A stretch of 64,000 nucleotides of DNA, from the NCBI GenBank assembly GCA_964368985.1, contig CAYJDW010000002.1, positions 40,540 to 104,539 on the forward strand, read 5' to 3'. Position numbers and translations under genes: made by a program. Under the pieces are notes generated by a model, which saw nothing but the letters and a program-made list of their open reading frames with translations, did no database searches and was not told where the DNA came from. The first letter of the stretch is position 1. Each line of letters opens with the position of its first letter. Shown one piece after another: positions 35,581-43,854 of this stretch. This stretch comes from G023898405 sp964368985 (GTDB taxonomy: Bacteria; Myxococcota; UBA727; JABDBI01).

Positions 35581-35909
35581 TGAGCGAATTGACCGAAAAA
35601 AAATGCCAAGCCTGCGAAGGCGGCGTGCCACCCGTAGGCCCAATCGAGGCGAAACGCCTGCTTGATCAAATACCGGGCTGGGTGCTTGATAAGGATGCGA
35701 AATACCTCGAGCGCAAATTTAAGTTCAAAGGTTTTTACGCCACTATGAGCCTTGTAAACGCTGTCGCTTATATGGCCCAAAAAGAAGGCCATCACCCCGA
35801 CATGCAGGTGGGTTATGACTATTTGACGATCAAATTCACCACCCATGCTATCGACGGGCTTAGTGAAAATGATTTTATCTGTGCAGCGAAGGTTAATGCC
35901 TTGTTATAA
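35580..35909 (+). CDS. phhB: Pterin-4a-carbinolamine dehydratase
   Basis: A 109-residue enzyme that dehydrates 4a-hydroxytetrahydrobiopterin so that the PhhA cofactor can be recycled. The family motif EGHHPDM carries the catalytic His pair; W34 in PGWVLD and the C-terminal AIDGLSENDFICAAKVN are typical. An N-terminal Cys pair (CQAC) is a small addition. The ATG overlaps the phhA stop by one base. Confidence 0.95.
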   Translation: MSELTEKKCQACEGGVPPVGPIEAKRLLDQIPGWVLDKDAKYLERKFKFKGFYATMSLVNAVAYMAQKEGHHPDMQVGYDYLTIKFTTHAIDGLSENDFICAAKVNALL

Positions 35910-35948
35910 GTTTTCGGCCCCGCCTACATAAAATAGGCCAGCCGAGAG

Positions 35949-36080
35949 GAGACTGTCGATAAGCGCTAAACTTCTCTATTTGTCAGCCTCGTGCTTGACA
36001 CGAGGATCCACGAAGTGCCTCATAACCTGGATACTCGGGTCAAGCCCGAGTATGACAAATTAGCGTTTATCGATAGTCTC
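35949..36080. repeat. 132-bp cloverleaf-like palindromic element
   Basis: Outer arms 35949-35969 and 36060-36080 (GAGACTGTCGATAAGCGCTAA and its near complement) pair over 21 bases with two differences. An inner pair ATTTGTCA/TGACAAAT follows, then two separate hairpins: CTCGTG-CTTGA-CACGAG and ACTCGGG-TCAA-CCCGAGT. The whole folds into a three-way structure. It fills the gap between phhB and the HD-domain gene. It looks like a non-autonomous mobile or REP-type element unrelated to the CCCGCAAGCGGG family. Confidence 0.75.
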
Positions 36081-36097
36081 TAAGATATAGGTAGTAT

Positions 36098-37351
36098 ATG
36101 AGTAATCAATCGCAAATTCGAGATCCCATTCATGGCGTAATTTATTTGAGTCACGAAGAGCGCGCGTTAATTGAGAGCCCGGCTTTTCAGCGTTTGCGCA
36201 ATATTAAGCAATTGGGTTTTGCTGATTTCGCTTTTCCTGGAGCGACGCATTCTCGCTATTCCCACAGTTTAGGCGCCATGAACTTTGCGGGCAAAATGTT
36301 CGATCGGGTATTTGCAGAGACAAAGAATAAATCCGAGCTTCCCCGTTTTCGTCAAGCGGTGCGACTGGCGGCTTTGCTGCATGATATTGGGCATCCTCCT
36401 TTGTCCCATACAACAGAAATGCTCATGCCGCCTAAGAATCTGCTTTTTGAAGGGGCGAGCGCTGAGCGTGCGAGTCATGAAGATTTCACCATCAAGACCA
36501 TTATTAACTCGCACCTGACTGAGTCGATTGAGGGAAAATTTCCCGGCGTTACGGCATCAATGGTTGCCTCTTTGCTCAGTAAAAATCAAGAATCTGTTTT
36601 TTGCATTGGGGCTTTGGATTATGCCCCGGTACTGAGGCAAATTATCTCGTCGGAAATAGATGCGGACCGCATGGATTATTTGCTGAGAGATAGTTTTTTT
36701 TGCGGGGTGAACTACGGAAAGTTTGATAGTGATTGGCTGATCGATAATTTAATTCCCATCGAATCTGAGGGCAAACTCTATTTAGGCATCAAAGCCCGCG
36801 CCATATTTGCCTTTGAAGATTTTCTGCTCTCTCGCTACCACATGTTTGCCAGCGTGTATTTGCACCATACGCCCGTGATTTTAGAAAAGATGCTCGCCCG
36901 GTTTTTTGCTGAATGTCCCAACCAGTTTCGACTGCCCTCAAATATCGAAGATTATCTCGCCCTCGACGACATGGATCTATGGTGGGCTTTAAGAAAAAGC
37001 ACCAATCCATGGGCACGTCGAATTGTGGAGAGAAAAGCTTATGTTTTGGTAAGCGAACATTTAAGCCGCGAGCCTGATGATAACAGCTCGCTTGAACTAG
37101 ATACTTTGCTGAAAAGCCTATCGGATGCCAATATCGATACTATTGCATCCCGCTCAAAGAGCGTGCTGTCACACTATTTTGGAGCAGTGAGTGCGCCATT
37201 ATTTGTGAAGGAATCGCATAAAGAGCCAGTGCGGCTTGAAGAATTTTCAACCCTCTTTATTCGCTATCAGGTTCCGGCGCAAATTGATCGGGTTTTTGTC
37301 GAGGCGGATGACCGCGAGCGGGCGCAGGAAATTGTGCGGAATGTTAAATAG
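36098..37351 (+). CDS. HD-domain phosphohydrolase (dNTPase/SAMHD1-like)
   Basis: A 417-residue cytoplasmic metal-dependent phosphohydrolase. It begins RDPIHGVIYLS and has the HD-superfamily residues in order: RYSHSLGAMN (His), LLHDIGHPPLSH (His-Asp), and SSEIDADRMDYLLRDS (Asp). This order and the RDPIHG start match the deoxynucleotide triphosphohydrolase-like family related to SAMHD1 and YdhJ-type proteins. It may control dNTP pools or limit phage replication; the exact substrate is unknown. It starts 17 bases after the cloverleaf repeat. Confidence 0.85.
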   Translation: MSNQSQIRDPIHGVIYLSHEERALIESPAFQRLRNIKQLGFADFAFPGATHSRYSHSLGAMNFAGKMFDRVFAETKNKSELPRFRQAVRLAALLHDIGHPPLSHTTEMLMPPKNLLFEGASAERASHEDFTIKTIINSHLTESIEGKFPGVTASMVASLLSKNQESVFCIGALDYAPVLRQIISSEIDADRMDYLLRDSFFCGVNYGKFDSDWLIDNLIPIESEGKLYLGIKARAIFAFEDFLLSRYHMFASVYLHHTPVILEKMLARFFAECPNQFRLPSNIEDYLALDDMDLWWALRKSTNPWARRIVERKAYVLVSEHLSREPDDNSSLELDTLLKSLSDANIDTIASRSKSVLSHYFGAVSAPLFVKESHKEPVRLEEFSTLFIRYQVPAQIDRVFVEADDRERAQEIVRNVK

Positions 37352-37437
37352 TTAGGTCGTAATAATCGTAGAGACCAGATAATTATTGACCTATCTCGTC
37401 ATGACGAGCGGAGCGTGGCAGTTCAAACTACTGGAGC

Positions 37438-37830
37438 TCAATAAGGTCGAACCTTTGCGATGGAAATACACATTACTTTTTTTGTCGCCCTATCCACATG
37501 GGCATAAACAACATAATCATAAGGAGTCTTTGATAACAAAGTATCTTTTAAATCCTCAAAATTAACGTCCTGAGGTTTTTCGAGCATGCCAAAATTATTA
37601 CTTAGTTCAAATCTCTCTTTATTTTCGGCAACAAACACCCATCTTTCGGTTATTTTAGCAAGCACCTTTTCCCACGCCACTTTGCCACCGTATTCTAAGA
37701 AACCGCTCGGAGGACTTCCTATGCGATGCTTGCTGCAATCTTTTGCTTCTGGGTTGGCTAAAAGAGTAACCGAGGGCAGGGTCAAAAGTATCAACAAAGT
37801 AACCACGTAATTTTTAATAATATTTTTCAT
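37438..37830 (-). CDS. Secreted protein of unknown function
   Basis: A 130-residue product with a signal peptide (basic MKNIIKN, hydrophobic core, cut near LLANPEA). The mature part is polar with two Cys (DCSKH near the start, VMCISIA near the end) that could form a disulfide. GAAGG lies 5 bases before the ATG at 37830, favouring it over a TTG 12 bases upstream. No family recognised. The gene is flanked by non-coding DNA on both sides. Confidence 0.6.
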   Translation of the reverse strand: MKNIIKNYVVTLLILLTLPSVTLLANPEAKDCSKHRIGSPPSGFLEYGGKVAWEKVLAKITERWVFVAENKERFELSNNFGMLEKPQDVNFEDLKDTLLSKTPYDYVVYAHVDRATKKVMCISIAKVRPY

Positions 37831-38055
37831 AACAACCTTCAAATCAATTAATGTATTGTTTTTGAGCTATTTCTCACCTTTAGTGTTGTTTTATTATCTA
37901 AGAGGTGCGGGCGCTACCAACCCGATCCCTTTTTAGGCGGCCAACGCATGATGCTTTGAGCTCGTGATCGGCTCAAATGATTTTACCCAGCTGACCTTGG
38001 GAATCAATCGGGATTCACCAAACGCAGTTTACCAGCATTATAAAAAAAACCGGGA

Positions 38056-38193
38056 TTACCCAATAGTGACCACAGTCCTGTAGTTTCCAGAATCGCCACT
38101 GATAGACTTCCAAACGCCATCACCAGAATAGGTGGCTGTGAATGAAGAGAGAGAAAATAGTAATAAACCAATAAATGATCGGATGATTTTCAT
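38056..38193 (-). CDS. Short secreted peptide gene, possibly frameshifted
   Basis: An excellent ribosome binding site (GGAAGGAG, 5-6 bases before ATG) precedes a 45-codon frame with a signal peptide (MKIIRSFIGLLLFSLSS) and a mature part TYSGDGVWKSISGDSG. A second frame across the same 3' end stays open for about 18 more codons (LGNPGFFYNAGKLRLVNPD), so a one-base shift near 38060-38100 may have cut a slightly longer protein. Function unknown. Confidence 0.4.
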   Translation of the reverse strand: MKIIRSFIGLLLFSLSSFTATYSGDGVWKSISGDSGNYRTVVTIG

Positions 38194-38237
38194 GAGGTCT
38201 CCTTCCCTTCGTGATGAAGGGCGCTTTAACGAGGCTA

Positions 38238-38429
38238 TTAGTAGTCAGGATCCAGATCAACTCGAAGCAAATTAAAATTGCTGGTTTTCTCGTCGCGAGA
38301 TTGGGCATTTGTTCTTAAAACGACTTGGGCTTCGGATTTTACTCGCGAAGCTGAGGCCCATCCTAAGGCGAGTTCGTTCTCACTAATGGCTGCCCGGAAA
38401 CTAAGGCAAAAAACTAATACGCGCCTCAT
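38238..38429 (-). CDS. Small open frame after the 5'-nucleotidase gene
   Basis: A 63-codon frame whose start overlaps the end of the 5'-nucleotidase gene by 29 bases. The first ~13 residues are hydrophobic (RVLVFCLSFRAA), then it is polar and ends LLRVDLDPDY. It could be a coupled small exported protein, or a fragment. The next gene on this strand is the short secreted peptide at 38193. No family recognised. Confidence 0.3.
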   Translation of the reverse strand: MRRVLVFCLSFRAAISENELALGWASASRVKSEAQVVLRTNAQSRDEKTSNFNLLRVDLDPDY

Positions 38430-40032
38430 GAGGCCCTGATAAGGGCGAATGAGCTTTCAGATAATTGGTGAGCGCATCAATATCGGCGATTCCTGTCTGA
38501 CGATTGGTTCCTTGGCTAAAAAGCCTAAACCCGTCGCCTCCTTCGGCCAGGAAACTATTGGCAGCTACGCGGTAAACTTGGCTGAAATCGAGGGCTTTGC
38601 CCTCAATCATTATGCTTTTAGGTTCAACTTTATGGCAAATGGGCCCACTTTTCTTTACTTGATAGCGAAGGCTTGCGGATATCTGCAGGATGCGTGGTTG
38701 CTCGCGGCCACAGCCTATAAATTGTTGTTCTAAGAGCTCAAGTATTTCTCCACCCTTAAGATCCATGGTTATCACATTGTTGCTAAAGGGTTGCACGGCG
38801 TATGCCTCGCTAAAAGTGACTTTGCCGTCGCCTTCGTTGGCGGGGCTGCTTGAGAAATTTAGATCCGTGCGAATGCCGCCGGGATTAACAAAAGCCACGT
38901 CAGCTTTTTGGTGATCCGGTAGAAAGGAGCTCGCCTCGAGTTGAGCGTCGGCGATCACACGTCCGAGCATTGATTCGCTGCCCTCATCGCTTCCTTTAGT
39001 GAGACTTTCATTTATGACGCCAACGACTTTGTCGGCGATGGGGGCGGATTGATCTTTATATTTTTTGATCAGGGCGCTTTGCTCCGGATCTTTTTTTACA
39101 TCGCGAGTAACAATGAGATTATCTGCGCTTGCGGCGAGCATTTTTCCGGTAGTTGGATCAATGCTGAGGTCGATATTAGTGACGAGGCGGCCATTGTTGG
39201 CAGTGCTCGTTACGAGTTTATTATTAATCCTGCAGTTATAAGCTTGATGAGTATGGCCGCTTAAAATTATGCCCACCCGGTGGTCTAAGCGCTGGGCAAT
39301 TTCTACGATCGGTCCCGATATCCCGGGGCACTCATTAAAACCTCCAGTGGGAAAACCACCTTCGTGGATCATCACGACAAAGGTGTGAGCTCCTGCCGCT
39401 TCAAGCTCGGGGATCAACGCGTTCACACTTTCAGCTTCATCTAAGAAAGAGAGCCCTTTGATAGCCTCGGAGGCGGTCACTTTATCCATTTCTTGGAGCA
39501 CCACGCCGATAAAGGCCACTTTAACTTTTCCAAATTCACGGATTTCAGAGCCCGGAAAAAGAGTTTTTCCGCGCGCATTGACCATCACATTTGCGGCAAG
39601 GAATTTAAATTGTGCGCCCTGAAAGTTGGTTTCACGATCCCCATATTGAAGTCTTTCTAATGCGTCAGCACCTTTGTCAAATTCATGATTGCCCACCGCA
39701 TTAAGATCGAGCCCGAGTAAATTCATGGCCTCCACGGTAGGTTCTTCCCGAAAGAGCGCGGACAGCAATGGACTGGCGCCAAATAAATCACCCGCTGAAA
39801 GGGTCACTGAATAGTGATGCCCTTGCCGTAATGCCTTGATATGAGTCGCTAAATACTCAATGCCACCTGCATCAATACCATTGATTTTGCCTCCACTTCC
39901 CGTGGGTGGCTCAAGATTGCCGTGAAAATCATTGATGCCAAGGAGCTGCACGTGAATAGCGTTGGCGTCCTCGGCGTTGAGTGCGCCAAAAGTGAAAAAA
40001 GTGAACCATAGCGTTAAAATTATTTTTTTCAT
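38401..40032 (-). CDS. Periplasmic 5'-nucleotidase / 2',3'-cyclic phosphodiesterase (UshA-like)
   Basis: A 543-residue exported enzyme with a signal peptide (cut near LNAED). The metallophosphatase domain shows GINDFHGN, the metal ligands in SAGDLFGASP, VGNHEFDKG and ILSGHTHQAYN; the C-terminal 5'-nucleotidase domain shows NPGGIRTDL, YAVQPFSNN and a late FLAEGGDGFRLF substrate-stacking region. It would release nucleosides and phosphate from extracellular nucleotides. The length and motif order are normal. The gene is transcribed alone or with the small frame at 38238. Confidence 0.93.
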   Translation of the reverse strand: MKKIILTLWFTFFTFGALNAEDANAIHVQLLGINDFHGNLEPPTGSGGKINGIDAGGIEYLATHIKALRQGHHYSVTLSAGDLFGASPLLSALFREEPTVEAMNLLGLDLNAVGNHEFDKGADALERLQYGDRETNFQGAQFKFLAANVMVNARGKTLFPGSEIREFGKVKVAFIGVVLQEMDKVTASEAIKGLSFLDEAESVNALIPELEAAGAHTFVVMIHEGGFPTGGFNECPGISGPIVEIAQRLDHRVGIILSGHTHQAYNCRINNKLVTSTANNGRLVTNIDLSIDPTTGKMLAASADNLIVTRDVKKDPEQSALIKKYKDQSAPIADKVVGVINESLTKGSDEGSESMLGRVIADAQLEASSFLPDHQKADVAFVNPGGIRTDLNFSSSPANEGDGKVTFSEAYAVQPFSNNVITMDLKGGEILELLEQQFIGCGREQPRILQISASLRYQVKKSGPICHKVEPKSIMIEGKALDFSQVYRVAANSFLAEGGDGFRLFSQGTNRQTGIADIDALTNYLKAHSPLSGPHEARISFLP

Positions 40033-40114
40033 ATTTTCCCCCTGAACCTAATAGTTTCAGGGGGCACGAGTTGGCTTGGTGTTGCGCAGCCCGCAATTTC
40101 GGAGGCTTGATCCT

Positions 40115-40663
40115 TTAAAAAACCCGCGCCATCAAAACGCAAATCCCCATCATGACATAAAGCCCAATCCCACGAATAAATAGCCACCACCAGTTGCTCA
40201 TCCGAAAGGCCGCATAGGCGACTAAGGCTGCATGAAGGAGCAAACCCATACCTAAGTTGAGGGATGTTTGAGAAAGCATCTTTTGCACCAGTGGGTTGTT
40301 GGCATTGATCTGCATCTCGGCAGGAACCAGCGAGCCGTATTTCTCAATGACTAACAGAAGAATGGGTTTGCCTAAAATTTGTAAGACCAGCACGACGCAT
40401 CCAAAACTGATTCCCAAAAAAACTGGCTGCAGCTTCATATAAATCGCGTTATTCGATTTGAAAGACAAAAGTCCAAATACTAAGACCAGCACGAGAGAAG
40501 CAATACTTAGCCAATCAAGCTCGCCAAATTCGTAAATAGTATAAGCAGCTTCAGCTACCGCAAATAAAATTGCAGCTATTAGGCCTGATTTAAGCCCCAA
40601 AAACGCATCAATTATTACAAAGGCAATCAGCGGCAATAAACCCAATATTAAATTCATAGTCAT
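40115..40663 (-). CDS. YciB/IspA-like inner-membrane protein
   Basis: A 182-residue membrane protein with about five hydrophobic segments. The sequence FGLLSFKSNNAIYMKLQPV resembles the FGxLTL-x-N-x2-FIK-x-KPT signature of septation protein A (YciB), which has a role in cell envelope synthesis, though conservation is partial. The ATG at 40663 with AAGG about 10 bases upstream is chosen over a start 78 bases earlier. It is divergent from the sigma factor gene. Confidence 0.7.
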   Translation of the reverse strand: MTMNLILGLLPLIAFVIIDAFLGLKSGLIAAILFAVAEAAYTIYEFGELDWLSIASLVLVLVFGLLSFKSNNAIYMKLQPVFLGISFGCVVLVLQILGKPILLLVIEKYGSLVPAEMQINANNPLVQKMLSQTSLNLGMGLLLHAALVAYAAFRMSNWWWLFIRGIGLYVMMGICVLMARVF

Positions 40664-40794
40664 ATACAGATGCCTTCTTTTTGAGAAACTTCGTGTTTTG
40701 CTGCAAATAGATTGTTTAATGATATAAAAAAAGCCTGTCAATAAGTGATAACATCTGCCTAGGAGTGGCGATTTAAAGTTTTGAGAGGAGTTGA

Positions 40795-40893
40795 TTGACT
40801 GAAGAAGGCCCGAAAGATAAAGCTTTAGGCGAGTTAATTGAAAACCACAAAATGATAGTTAGCTTAAATTATATATTATTTGTCTGCATATGA
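40795..40893 (+). CDS. Possible small protein upstream of the sigma factor gene
   Basis: A 32-codon frame starts with TTG 4 bases after the strong ribosome binding site GAGAGGAG and ends TGA at 40891-40893. The product begins acidic (MTEEGPKDKALGELIE) and ends hydrophobic (VSLNYILFVCI). It lies 40 bases before the sigma factor gene and could be a small regulatory or membrane peptide. The TTG start and small size keep this tentative. Confidence 0.3.
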   Translation: MTEEGPKDKALGELIENHKMIVSLNYILFVCI

Positions 40894-40933
40894 GGGTTTT
40901 TTACCATTTAAATAAGGCGAAACCGGTTTTATT

Positions 40934-41977
40934 ATGAGCAAAAAAAAGAGCAAAGAAATTATTGATGTGACTCACGAAAGCCAACTGCCCATGCCGCGTA
41001 ATGCCATTAGTTTGGCGGATCAAAAAGGCGAATGGCTTGAAGAAGAGCCGGATTTGACCGAACTTGCTCTGCCTCCCGATGATCAAGATGTGCCCGAGCA
41101 AGATAGCCCCAAGGGTGATCAGGTTTATAAATCTTTCGCTCGGCAAATAGCGAAAATCAAGCGCTTAAGTGATGAAGAAGAATATGCCCTTGGCCTCAGA
41201 GTAAAAAATAATAACGATAACGCTGCTAAGAAAAAGCTCGTTATGCATAACATGCGACTCGCTCTAAAAATGGCCCATCAATATCGGCGTGATTGGACGA
41301 GCCTGATGGATTTAGTACAGGAAGCGTCGGCCGGCATGGCCATTGCTGCGCAAAAATGGGATCCGGACGTTGGCACCCGTTTTGGCACCTATGCGGCCTA
41401 TTGGATTCGGGCGCAGCTTACAAAATTTTTAATGACCAATGCCCGACTTATCCATACCGGCAATACGCGCGCAGGCCGCAAAGTCTATTTTAGCTTGCCC
41501 CAAGTGCGGCGAAAACTCCTCCTCGAAGGAAAAAGTGCCAATGCTGAAGATATTGCTCGGGAAGTAGGGGAAGATCCTGAAGAAGTGCAACTGATTTTAT
41601 CCCGTTTGCAAGGGAAAGAGACGAGCCTCTCCACGCCACTGGACGATGATGCCTCTTCCACTCTCGAAGATACTTTGACCCATCCGAGTGACGACCCGGA
41701 AAAAATCGTCAGCAATAATGAAATTGAGAAGCTCATTAAAGACGTGATTGCAAGCTTTGAAAAAACCATCAGCGAGGACCGAGATATCGCTATTTGGCGA
41801 GAAAATTTAATCGCCAACGATCCCGTAAACATGGTGGAGCTTGGCAAACGTTACGGGGTTTCTAAGCAAAGAATGGGGCAATTGGCGACGAGACTCAAGC
41901 GAAGTTTTCGGCGCCATATTATAGAGCAGCTTGGGCCTAATACGCAGTTGTCATGGTTGTTTCGGGATGATGATTAG
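40934..41977 (+). CDS. RNA polymerase sigma-70 family factor, RpoH-like
   Basis: A 347-residue sigma factor. An acidic N-terminal extension of about 65 residues precedes region 1.2, region 2 (NMRLALKMAHQYRR, DLVQEASAGMAIAAQKWDP, FGTYAAYWIRAQL with the -10 recognising helix) and region 4 (VNMVELGKRYGVSKQRMGQL helix-turn-helix for the -35 element). Overall it resembles heat-shock type sigma factor RpoH more than RpoD. It directs RNA polymerase to a stress promoter set. The usual region 2 motif reads ASAGM rather than EGNIGL, a small difference from the family. Confidence 0.9.
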   Translation: MSKKKSKEIIDVTHESQLPMPRNAISLADQKGEWLEEEPDLTELALPPDDQDVPEQDSPKGDQVYKSFARQIAKIKRLSDEEEYALGLRVKNNNDNAAKKKLVMHNMRLALKMAHQYRRDWTSLMDLVQEASAGMAIAAQKWDPDVGTRFGTYAAYWIRAQLTKFLMTNARLIHTGNTRAGRKVYFSLPQVRRKLLLEGKSANAEDIAREVGEDPEEVQLILSRLQGKETSLSTPLDDDASSTLEDTLTHPSDDPEKIVSNNEIEKLIKDVIASFEKTISEDRDIAIWRENLIANDPVNMVELGKRYGVSKQRMGQLATRLKRSFRRHIIEQLGPNTQLSWLFRDDD

Positions 41978-42028
41978 GGGATTTATTTGCTTCCTAGTTG
42001 CATAAGTAGACTTGGATTTAGCGCGACA

Positions 42029-42060
42029 ATTCCTCTCCCGCAAGCGGGTGAGGGAGCGTA
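42029..42060. repeat. Single REP-like palindrome, copy C
   Basis: CTCTCCCGCAAGCGGGTGAGGG is an imperfect palindrome with the same core as copies A, B and D. It lies in the 110 bases between the convergent sigma factor gene and the HAMP protein gene and may serve as a terminator. Confidence 0.75.
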
Positions 42061-42086
42061 TTGCTTTCACGAGCCTCGTCTCACCC

Positions 42087-42911
42087 CTACCTAATAATCC
42101 GAGGCTGCAAAGCCACCTGGTTCGCTTCGGTGACCACCTCAAATAACACGCCCTGACAATGGTGGGAGTTGAGCAGATCCGTACGAGTTTTCTCGATGGT
42201 TTTTAGAAAAAGAGGGTATTCAATTTGCTCAAGATTAATTTCTCGTTGAGCATCGATAAAGCGTTGAAATAATTCGCCTAAGTCCTGATCTTGTTTGTCC
42301 AAGGCTGGTTCAATAACTTGAGTGATCATTTCCCGCGGAGGCGGATTCGAGTCCATCATGGGATTATTAAGCATGGCCTCATTTTTCGCCAAAGGTCGGA
42401 CCACGGTTTTTTCCATGTGAAGATCTGGTTTAGCCTCGAAAACATTATTTTTGGGCGCTTTTTCAGGCAAATTGCAGACGGGACCAAGCTCAGGGTGGAA
42501 AGAATGCTCGAAAAGAGTGGCTTCTTTTTGCTTGATGCCAGGCAGAAGTTCTTCTCGTAAGCTACGCTTAATCTCTTCCTGCTTGCGAAATTTTTGCTCA
42601 AGATTAATCGCTAGCTCATTAAGATGCACCGAGATTCCCTTCAGAGGATCTTTTTCATCGATGGTCATGCGCGTCTTATATTTGCCGCTTTGGAGCGCCT
42701 TGATCGCATGAAGAATGCCATCGATGGGCAAAGGGGCCTCACGATAAAAAGCCATGATCACGGCCACCAGGCCAATGATCAGACCCACGTCGATAAAGAG
42801 GCGTGCGTATGCTATTTGCGGCGATACATCGAGGGTGATGAAAAATCCTACCATCGCTGCAAATAATACGATGGCCCCTACAGCAATAATGATATTTCTG
42901 CGACCTGTCAC
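42087..42911 (-). CDS. Membrane protein with HAMP-like region, resembling MXAN_5187
   Basis: A 274-residue protein with two N-terminal membrane helices (about 8-26 and 36-55), then a HAMP-like stretch (ALQSGKYKTRM...DPLKGISVHLNELA) leading into a coiled coil (to about residue 125), a low-complexity linker and a C-terminal domain of ~65 residues (LFQRFIDAQREINLEQIEY ... HHCQGVLFEVV). The last part resembles the C-terminal domain of MXAN_5187-type proteins from myxobacteria. It probably passes a signal across or along the inner membrane. The GTG start overlaps the upstream stop (GTGA), with AAGG before it. Confidence 0.7.
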   Translation of the reverse strand: MTGRRNIIIAVGAIVLFAAMVGFFITLDVSPQIAYARLFIDVGLIIGLVAVIMAFYREAPLPIDGILHAIKALQSGKYKTRMTIDEKDPLKGISVHLNELAINLEQKFRKQEEIKRSLREELLPGIKQKEATLFEHSFHPELGPVCNLPEKAPKNNVFEAKPDLHMEKTVVRPLAKNEAMLNNPMMDSNPPPREMITQVIEPALDKQDQDLGELFQRFIDAQREINLEQIEYPLFLKTIEKTRTDLLNSHHCQGVLFEVVTEANQVALQPRIIR

Positions 42912-43534
42912 GGTGAACCTTTTCTTGTGAGCAAAGCTGAAGGATAAGTTTCGCGCATTAAGTCCTGCGCTTGCTTTGTCCCTTCAGCACCATTTTTAAA
43001 TCTTATTCCTAAATTATCTTCAATAACCAATTTAGCAGCTTGCTGCACCACGGGGTCCTTATCAAGAAGGGCCCGATGAATCAATGAGCTGGTTGATTGG
43101 TCGTCGAATTTAGAACCGGCGAGAGCCATAACCGCTAAAGCGCGTATGCGCGCGTCCTTGTCCAAACTAAAGGTTGCAATAAAATCTATGTCCAAAGGTT
43201 TTCTTGAAAGTCGTACACGATATTCCATCAGCGAGGAGGGAAATAAAGCCACGATAACCATGACACCAAGAAAAACCGGCAAGAGATCAACGAGGGTGAT
43301 GGTTGCTGCTGACTTGCCTCCCAACTGCACGACGAGAGACATAATAAACAGCGTTAAAAAAATTATAGGACCGAATAAAAGCCAGTGGGCCGAAAGATCC
43401 GCCTCACGAACGCTGGCAACTAAATATGGCCGGGTTAAAAGAATGATGACGGCACATAAAATCATGGAAAAATAAATCACTAGTTTTAATAAAACTAGAC
43501 TTATTTTTTCAGGATGAGTGCTGGTGTCCATCAT
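42908..43534 (-). CDS. Membrane protein with HEAT-like repeats
   Basis: A 208-residue protein with three hydrophobic segments in the first ~105 residues and a cytoplasmic C-terminal part with two HEAT-like units (KDARIRALAVMALAGS and KDPVVQQAAKLVIEDN). HEAT repeats bind other proteins. The start MMDTSTHP at 43534 is chosen; a longer frame would begin inside the REPIN and translate repeat DNA, which is not credible. It overlaps the HAMP-like gene by 4 bases, so the two proteins probably work together. Confidence 0.7.
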   Translation of the reverse strand: MMDTSTHPEKISLVLLKLVIYFSMILCAVIILLTRPYLVASVREADLSAHWLLFGPIIFLTLFIMSLVVQLGGKSAATITLVDLLPVFLGVMVIVALFPSSLMEYRVRLSRKPLDIDFIATFSLDKDARIRALAVMALAGSKFDDQSTSSLIHRALLDKDPVVQQAAKLVIEDNLGIRFKNGAEGTKQAQDLMRETYPSALLTRKGSP

Positions 43535-43640
43535 AGGCTCGGATTGAGGTGGAGACTTTAAGACAATAGCAATCAAATGGGAACATTTCAAAAAATATCT
43601 ATCTTGGCGGAAAGACCTTCCCCTGCCCGATTCAGCAGAA

Positions 43641-43820
43641 CTACTCCTCGCCCGCTTGCGGGAGAGGCTGGGGAGAGGGTGGAGCGACAAAAACATTAGA
43701 CTAAAATTGCTGGGGGATATGGTGAGAAAATTAGAGAACGGCTTTCTTAAAAGTAATTTTTCTACAACCTTTGCGTTGCTCCACCCTCTCCCTAGCCTCT
43801 CCCGCAAGCGGGCGAGGAGT
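43641..43820. repeat. Inverted pair of REP-like palindromes (REPIN), copy D
   Basis: Arms 43644-43684 and 43779-43819 are reverse complements over 41 bases with one mismatch and enclose a 94-base spacer. Each arm carries its own CCCGC-TT/AA-GCGGG palindrome. The layout is the same as copy B at 20821-20954, with a different spacer. It lies between minus-strand genes and is fully intergenic once the 43534 start is used. Confidence 0.9.
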
Positions 43821-43854
43821 TGTTGTGGTGTTTCTGAGGAGGCTTTCTTGATAG

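Noticed and set aside
43535..43807. N-terminal extension of the HEAT-like membrane protein
   Set aside because: It translates the REPIN (LHPLPSLSRKRAR-type sequence), which also appears opposite copy B; the real start is at 43534.
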